In this document: positions 30,659 to 36,262 of the stretch, in pieces
Layout of the letters: every line of letters begins with the position of its first letter
Numbering within the stretch: the stretch's first letter is position 1
DNA from: an uncultured Rhodospirillaceae bacterium
GTDB lineage: Bacteria > Pseudomonadota > Alphaproteobacteria > Rhodospirillales > Magnetospirillaceae
Length of the DNA stretch: 36,262 nucleotides
Assembly (NCBI GenBank): GCA_903901915.1
Contig: CAIUSV010000052.1
Location: 1 to 36,262 of the forward strand
Direction of reading: 5' to 3'
Notes under the pieces: generated by a model
Seen by the model: the letters and a program-made list of their open reading frames with translations, nothing else
Told to the model about the DNA's origin: nothing
Databases searched by the model: none
Translations under genes and position numbers: made by a program

Positions 30659-31927
30659 TTACCCGCCGTATTTGCGGGCGGCGTCGAACATGGCCCGGAC
30701 GTTCTCCACCGGGGTTTCATCGGGAATGCCGAAGGCGCAGTCGAGAATCAGCCGCCCCCCCTTGTTGAAGACATTGTCCACCAGATGCCTGACTGCGGCA
30801 TCGACATCGGCGGGGGTTCCGGTGGTCATCATCGACGGCGACAGATTCCCGCGCAGCGCGACCACGTCCCCCAGCACCTCGAACGCCTTGACCATGTCGG
30901 TGCGCTCGAACCAGTAGATGCATTTGCCGGGCGGAACGTCCTTGATGATCTCCAGCCGTTTGGTGCAGTCGGCTTCCCACAGCGGCATGGGGATCAGGTC
31001 GGCATCGATCAGGTCGAGCAGCATCTGGCGGAACGGCGGCCACCAGAATTCGCGGAACTGCTTGTCGGACATGAAGGCGTCGGGCGCCCAGTGGATGGGG
31101 ATGAAAACGATGGGATTGCCCGTCGCCTTGGCGGTGGTGATTATCGCCCGGGTGAGGAATATCCGCGATTTGTCCAGCAGTTGAAGCAGCTTGTCCTTGT
31201 TGCGGTACAGGTCGGTCATCATGCCGCGGGCGCCGCGGAAATAGTCGGCGATGTAGTCGTAGGGCGACACCCCGGTACTGAGATAGGCGGTGGGAAAACC
31301 GAGGTCGGCCAGCTTCGCGGTCAGGGCGAGGTGATGGGCGGCCATGGTCTCCGCCTCCTCCGCCGCTTTGAAGATCTTCTCGAAGGCTTGGCGTACTCCC
31401 GGCTTGGCGAAACCGCGCAGGCCCCCCAGCAGCCGGAAATAGTAGAGGCCGGGCAGGACCGGCATGTCCTGGATGCCCTCGAAGGCGCCGGCGACTCGGG
31501 GCAGGTATTTTTGCAGGTAGAATCCGGTGGGGTCGAACAGGAATTCGTCGTATTCGTCCGCCATCATGTATTCGCGGTCGAGATACTGGAACGGCTGGTG
31601 GTCGCCGACACCGTGCCCCGGCCATTGCAGTTGCTTGAATTCGGCCGCTTCAAGCACCCGGCCCGAGGTGACTCCCTGGATCGGGGGCGAATAGATGTCG
31701 GGCTGGAATTCCAAAATCGCACGAGTGGCGATCTCGGCGGTCTTGTCGTAGTCGTACATCAACTGGCGGTGAGAAATGTCGCCATACTTGGCCAGCCAGA
31801 AGGTGGCCAGCATGGCCACCGGCATGCGGTCCGGCTGTTTGAGGGCGACGCAGTCCATAACCCGCCGCCAACGGGCGTCATGGGCCGCCTTGGCGTCGGT
31901 CGTCCGGGTCGGCGAGGCGGCGGTCAT
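30659..31927 (-). CDS. UroD-family substrate:corrinoid methyltransferase (MtvB/MtaA-like)
   Basis: A 422-residue member of the uroporphyrinogen decarboxylase superfamily that in this setting is a cobalamin methyltransferase, not a haem enzyme. It is longer than UroD and MtaA (about 340) and closer in size to the vanillate methyltransferase MtvB. Visible family features are LKQPDRMPVAML at the N-terminus, FIPIHWAPDAFMS, MPLWEADCTKRLEIIKDVPPG and the C-terminal LILDCAFGIPDETPVENVRAM. The cysteines in the last two are candidate zinc ligands; the classical HxC is absent. It should demethylate the growth substrate onto the corrinoid protein, with which it overlaps as ATGA. The substrate is unknown. 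Confidence 0.85.
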   Translation of the reverse strand: MTAASPTRTTDAKAAHDARWRRVMDCVALKQPDRMPVAMLATFWLAKYGDISHRQLMYDYDKTAEIATRAILEFQPDIYSPPIQGVTSGRVLEAAEFKQLQWPGHGVGDHQPFQYLDREYMMADEYDEFLFDPTGFYLQKYLPRVAGAFEGIQDMPVLPGLYYFRLLGGLRGFAKPGVRQAFEKIFKAAEEAETMAAHHLALTAKLADLGFPTAYLSTGVSPYDYIADYFRGARGMMTDLYRNKDKLLQLLDKSRIFLTRAIITTAKATGNPIVFIPIHWAPDAFMSDKQFREFWWPPFRQMLLDLIDADLIPMPLWEADCTKRLEIIKDVPPGKCIYWFERTDMVKAFEVLGDVVALRGNLSPSMMTTGTPADVDAAVRHLVDNVFNKGGRLILDCAFGIPDETPVENVRAMFDAARKYGG

Positions 31928-32586
31928 GCCGCCGCTCCTATCCACGACTTGGACAGTGCCACCGCGTCGACAGCGGTGGTGCCGAAGGCGTCCGCGCCGG
32001 TATAGCTGCGCACCGTCTCGTCGATCTGACCGCCGCCGATCATGATCTTCAACTTGTCGCGCAATCCCGCCTCCTCGATCGCCATGATGGTCTCCTTCAT
32101 GGAATCGAAGGCCAGGGTAAGGAAGCCGGACAGGCCGACGACGTCGGGTTTGAAGGCGGTGATCTCATCGATGAATTTTTGCACCGGTACGTCGATACCG
32201 ATATCCTTCACCTCGAAGCCGTTGATGTCGAGCATGAAGCAGACGATGTTCTTGCCGATGTCGTGCAGGTCGCCGTGGACCGTTCCGACCAGGACCTTGC
32301 CCAGCTTTCTGGGGGCTTCGCCGGGGCGCGACAGGATGAGCGGCTTGGCCAGCCCGCCGATGGTTTCCAGCATCTCGCCGGCCAGCACCAGTTCGGGCAG
32401 AAAATAGTCACCCTCCTCGAAACGTTTGCCGACGATATCCATGGCCAGGCGACAGAGTTCCAGAACCCGTAGCGGATCGGCCTTGTCGTCGAACAGCATG
32501 CGTTTGGCCAAGGCCAGCGCCTCGTCCTCGTTCATGTCGGCCAGCCAATCGACCAACTGCTTTTCCAGATCCGACAGCTCGTTCAT
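31924..32586 (-). CDS. Corrinoid (B12-binding) methyltransferase protein, MtvC/MtaC-like
   Basis: The 220-residue methyl carrier. Residues 1-90 are the helical cap (EKQLVDWLADMNEDEALALAKR, LPELVLAGEMLETIGG) and 95-220 the B12-binding Rossmann domain. The motif D106-L-H108-D-I-G111 supplies the lower-ligand histidine, with SGFLT at 153-157 and GGG at 184-186. It starts operon 2: ATG 32586 has GGGGGA 6 bases upstream. It would accept a methyl group from the UroD-family enzyme and donate it to the tetrahydrofolate methyltransferase. Confidence 0.92.
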   Translation of the reverse strand: MNELSDLEKQLVDWLADMNEDEALALAKRMLFDDKADPLRVLELCRLAMDIVGKRFEEGDYFLPELVLAGEMLETIGGLAKPLILSRPGEAPRKLGKVLVGTVHGDLHDIGKNIVCFMLDINGFEVKDIGIDVPVQKFIDEITAFKPDVVGLSGFLTLAFDSMKETIMAIEEAGLRDKLKIMIGGGQIDETVRSYTGADAFGTTAVDAVALSKSWIGAAA

Positions 32587-32654
32587 GTGCGTTCCCCCGA
32601 AACAGCCTGCCCCGCCGCTTCGGGCGGTGGCTTGACACGATGACTGGCCGATCC

Positions 32655-32701
32655 GTGCGGGGGGCGCATGACCCCGCACCATCGCGGGCGGAATGCCCGC
32701 G
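32655..32701. promoter_or_regulatory. Two hairpins in the operon 2 leader
   Basis: GTGCGGGG/CCCCGCAC (32655-32679, 9-base loop) and CGCGGGC/GCCCGCG (32683-32701, 5-base loop) lie side by side in the presumed 5' leader, about 70-115 bases before the corrinoid-protein start. No T tract follows on either strand. They may be leader structure or remnants of an earlier gene end. I saw no cobalamin riboswitch core. Confidence 0.4.
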
Positions 32702-32714
32702 CGAGCCAACGTAT

Positions 32715-32906
32715 TCAACTGCGATAGCGGTGGGGCCGGGGCAATGGTCCGGCATCCGCTTCCTCCCGGGCCTGAGTCTCCGCCATTCCGGTGATCCGGA
32801 AGAAGCGTGCCAATGCCTCGTTGCAACCATCCTGAGAGACGGTACGTATACTGTCAATAATTTTGTCGCGATTCTCGGGGGGTGGCCATTGGATATAGTT
32901 GGACAA
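32715..32906 (-). pseudogene. Protein-like open frame, possible gene remnant
   Basis: A 63-codon minus-strand frame with a TTG start and no clear ribosome-binding site. The composition is protein-like (SNYIQWPPPENRDKIIDSI, then NEALARFFRITGMAE) and the frame stays open about 22 more codons upstream (containing RPDTFNTLGEILPGS) without a usable start. It overlaps the proposed operon 2 promoter and operator, so it is either an old gene fragment or chance. I do not recognise a family. Confidence 0.25.
32838..32855. promoter_or_regulatory. Putative operator/promoter of operon 2
   Basis: GACGGTA-CGTA-TACTGTC is an inverted repeat with 6 of 7 arm positions paired. On the minus strand it overlaps a perfect TTGACA (-35, 32857-32852) whose -10 candidate, CAGGAT at 32834-32829, is weak. 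The start would give a leader of about 235 bases. The same 7-4-7 design recurs at 32972-32989. Confidence 0.45.
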
Positions 32907-32971
32907 TTGGCGTGATCCCGGGAGGATCTCACCGAGGGTGTTGAACGTGTCCGGCCGAATGACACCATAAA

Positions 32972-32989
32972 AATAGTATGTTCACTGTC
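32972..32989. promoter_or_regulatory. Second putative operator, near marR
   Basis: AATAGTA-TGTT-CACTGTC repeats the architecture of the site at 32838-32855 (right arms differ at one base, left arms share AGTA-like ends). It lies within the stretch before the MarR gene and would suit autoregulation. Confidence 0.4.
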
Positions 32990-33061
32990 TAAATTTCGGT
33001 GGAGCGGTTGCGTTCGGCCAATGGGATGATTATACCGACGGCAGGCTTTCCGCGATGGGTG

Positions 33062-33559
33062 ATGACGATGGACACCAACCAAGGCGGGGACATCCACCTT
33101 CCCCTGACCGATAATCCCGGACATCTGGTTCGGCGCCTGCACCAGATCGCCGTATCGATCTTTCTACGTGAGACTGAAAATCTCGATGTAACACCAGTAC
33201 AGTACGCGGCGATGTTCACCCTGCGCGACAACCCTGGACTGGATCAGCGGGCGCTGGCTCGGGCCATCGCCTTCGACCGCTCGACCATCGGCGACGTGGT
33301 CCAGCGACTGGAAAAGAAGGGGCTGGTGCGGCGCGAGGGCGGCCGCGACCGGCGAACCAAAAACCTGTTTCTGACCATCGAGGGGGAGCGTCTGCTTGAC
33401 GACAGCGTCGGGCCGATCGGCGTGTTCAAGGCGACGTTGATGGCGCCCCTGTCCGAAGGTGAACAGTTCATCTTCATGTATCTGCTGCGCAAGCTGGTCA
33501 TTCAGAACAACGAGTTGAGCCGGGTGCCGATGGGCGGCGCTGCCGAGGCCGAGCGTTGA
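33062..33559 (+). CDS. MarR family regulator divergent from the C1 operon
   Basis: A winged-helix regulator of about 165 residues. Features are HLVRRLHQIAVSIFLRET, LTVTPVQYAAMF-like second helix (here DVTPVQYAAMFTLRDNPG), the recognition region LARAIAFDRSTIGDVVQRLEKKGLV, and the wing GGRDRRTKNLFLTIEGERLL. It is not a close copy of the first MarR. The start is uncertain: ATG 33062 and ATG 33068 are likely, and the frame is open to GTG 32999. Its divergent position and the two related palindromes in the 475-base gap make it the likely regulator of operon 2, perhaps responding to a methoxylated or methylated aromatic acid. Confidence 0.82.
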   Translation: MTMDTNQGGDIHLPLTDNPGHLVRRLHQIAVSIFLRETENLDVTPVQYAAMFTLRDNPGLDQRALARAIAFDRSTIGDVVQRLEKKGLVRREGGRDRRTKNLFLTIEGERLLDDSVGPIGVFKATLMAPLSEGEQFIFMYLLRKLVIQNNELSRVPMGGAAEAER

Positions 33560-33615
33560 GTCTGCGCCCCGGAATGGGGTAAACCGATGTTCCCATCAAC
33601 CGGCTCCCGGACCCA

Positions 33616-35946
<2,331 letters not shown>

Positions 35947-35980
35947 TAATCGCCCTTTCATTGGCCGGGTGGCCTGAGGG

Positions 35981-36013
35981 AAAAAAAAGGGCGGTTGCGT
36001 GCGGCAACCGCCC
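35981..36013 (-). terminator. Intrinsic terminator of the 36-residue gene
   Basis: On the minus strand GGGCGGTTGC-loop-GCAACCGCCC (10-bp stem, 5-base loop) is followed by eight T residues (complement of 35981-35988). It lies 72 bases past the stop of the small gene and is convergent with the end of tex. Confidence 0.85.
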
Positions 36014-36025
36014 AAGTTCCCAACT

Positions 36026-36079
36026 GCGACAGGAGGTGTCGCGGCCGGGGTGGGGCGAACCGGACAACGGCCGGTTCGC
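36026..36079. other. Two further hairpins in the 3' region of the small gene
   Basis: GCGACA/TGTCGC (36026-36042, loop GGAGG) and GCGAACCGG/CCGGTTCGC (36055-36079, 9 perfect pairs, 7-base loop) precede the terminator. Three hairpins in about 90 bases is unusual for a plain 3' end and could be a stable RNA. Confidence 0.5.
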
Positions 36080-36085
36080 GGGAGG

Positions 36086-36196
36086 CTAATCGGACAGGCA
36101 GACGATCTTCGGGTCGGGTTCGGCGGCGTTATAGTCACGCGGGAGGTCGAGCGCGTGCTCGGACGTTGTCAGCCCGGAAGCGGTGTGGGTTGTCAT
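36086..36196 (-). CDS. 36-residue small protein of unknown function
   Basis: An ORF of 36 codons with an excellent ribosome-binding site: GGAAGGAG 7 bases before the ATG. The peptide starts MTTHTASGLTTSEHALDL and ends PDPKIVCLSD, with a single cysteine four residues from the C-terminus and an acidic/proline-rich middle (RDYNAAEPDP). No signal peptide or membrane segment is present. It is followed by three hairpins, the last a textbook terminator, so it forms its own transcript or ends one that enters from beyond 36262. I do not recognise the family; a peptide precursor or a small structural protein are both possible. Confidence 0.6.
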   Translation of the reverse strand: MTTHTASGLTTSEHALDLPRDYNAAEPDPKIVCLSD

Positions 36197-36262
36197 GGCC
36201 TTTCTCCTTCCTTTCTTGCTGTCGCGCCGGCGTACCGGGGCGTTGGCGTTCACAACCCGATA

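Noticed and set aside
30659-31927. Haem-biosynthetic uroporphyrinogen decarboxylase
   Set aside because: The protein is too long, lacks the typical UroD N-terminal pattern, and overlaps a corrinoid-protein gene; the superfamily includes methyltransferases.
27284-32586. MttB-type quaternary amine methyltransferase system
   Set aside because: No MttB-family protein or pyrrolysine-like in-frame TAG is present; the only substrate-level methyltransferase is of the UroD family.
32587-32860. Cobalamin riboswitch in the corrinoid operon leader
   Set aside because: I looked on the minus strand for the B12-box and the other conserved core segments of the family and found none. The hairpins present do not match that layout.
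36086-36196. PqqA-type precursor peptide
   Set aside because: The size is right but the conserved Glu-x3-Tyr pair of PqqA is absent, and no pqq genes are in the window.

Overview
The window is GC-rich (roughly 65%) and almost fully coding. It looks like a chromosomal segment of an alphaproteobacterium of the Rhodospirillales/Magnetospirillum type. This rests on the DUF3572 protein (a family I know mainly from alphaproteobacteria), codon usage and overall gene content; no rRNA or tRNA gene is present to confirm it. Two long catabolic operons dominate, each with its own MarR-type regulator. Both read on the minus strand and nearly all their genes overlap by ATGA, GTGA or TGATG.

Operon 1 (12619 down to about 79, with divergent genes up to 15763) is a nicotinate catabolic cluster. 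It encodes a molybdenum hydroxylase (FAD subunit plus a fused 2Fe-2S/Mo subunit, a candidate nicotinate dehydrogenase), 6-hydroxynicotinate reductase, a UPF0280 (ApbE-like) protein, two tandem AA_synth (DUF1185) paralogues and a branched-chain-type ABC importer with fused LivH-LivM permeases. Two small genes (DUF3572 and a short DUF2786) follow. On the plus strand, a MarR regulator is divergent from enamidase and a CaiB/BaiF CoA-transferase. Together they support nicotinate -> 6-hydroxynicotinate -> tetrahydro-6-oxonicotinate -> 2-formylglutarate. The later clostridial fermentation genes (mutase, isomerase, lyase) are absent, so the end of the path probably differs, perhaps through glutarate and glutaryl-CoA. 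Two copies of an 18-bp palindrome mark both promoters.

A MacA/DevB-like adaptor, FtsX-type permease and ATPase (18764-15770) form a separate export operon between the two clusters.

Operon 2 (32586 down to 18879) is the most striking part. It is an uninterrupted 13.7-kb run: corrinoid protein, UroD-family methyltransferase, MetH-activation-like protein, RACo-like corrinoid activator, methyltetrahydrofolate:corrinoid methyltransferase, amidohydrolase, fused MetV-MetF methylenetetrahydrofolate reductase, NAD-linked formate dehydrogenase FdsG-FdsB-FdsA, and an orphan ABC substrate-binding protein. This is the logic of an acetogen O-demethylase wired backwards: a methyl group is taken from a substrate onto cobalamin, passed to tetrahydrofolate and oxidised toward formate and CO2. 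The substrate is not shown by the sequence. Methoxylated aromatics fit the methyltransferase family best; an N-methylated pyridine such as trigonelline would explain the proximity to nicotinate genes. A second MarR gene (33062-33559) is divergent from this operon, with two related palindromes between them.

The right end has tex (S1-domain RNA-binding protein) and an uncharacterised 36-residue minus-strand gene followed by three hairpins, the last an intrinsic terminator. No CRISPR array, insertion sequence, tRNA or origin was seen.
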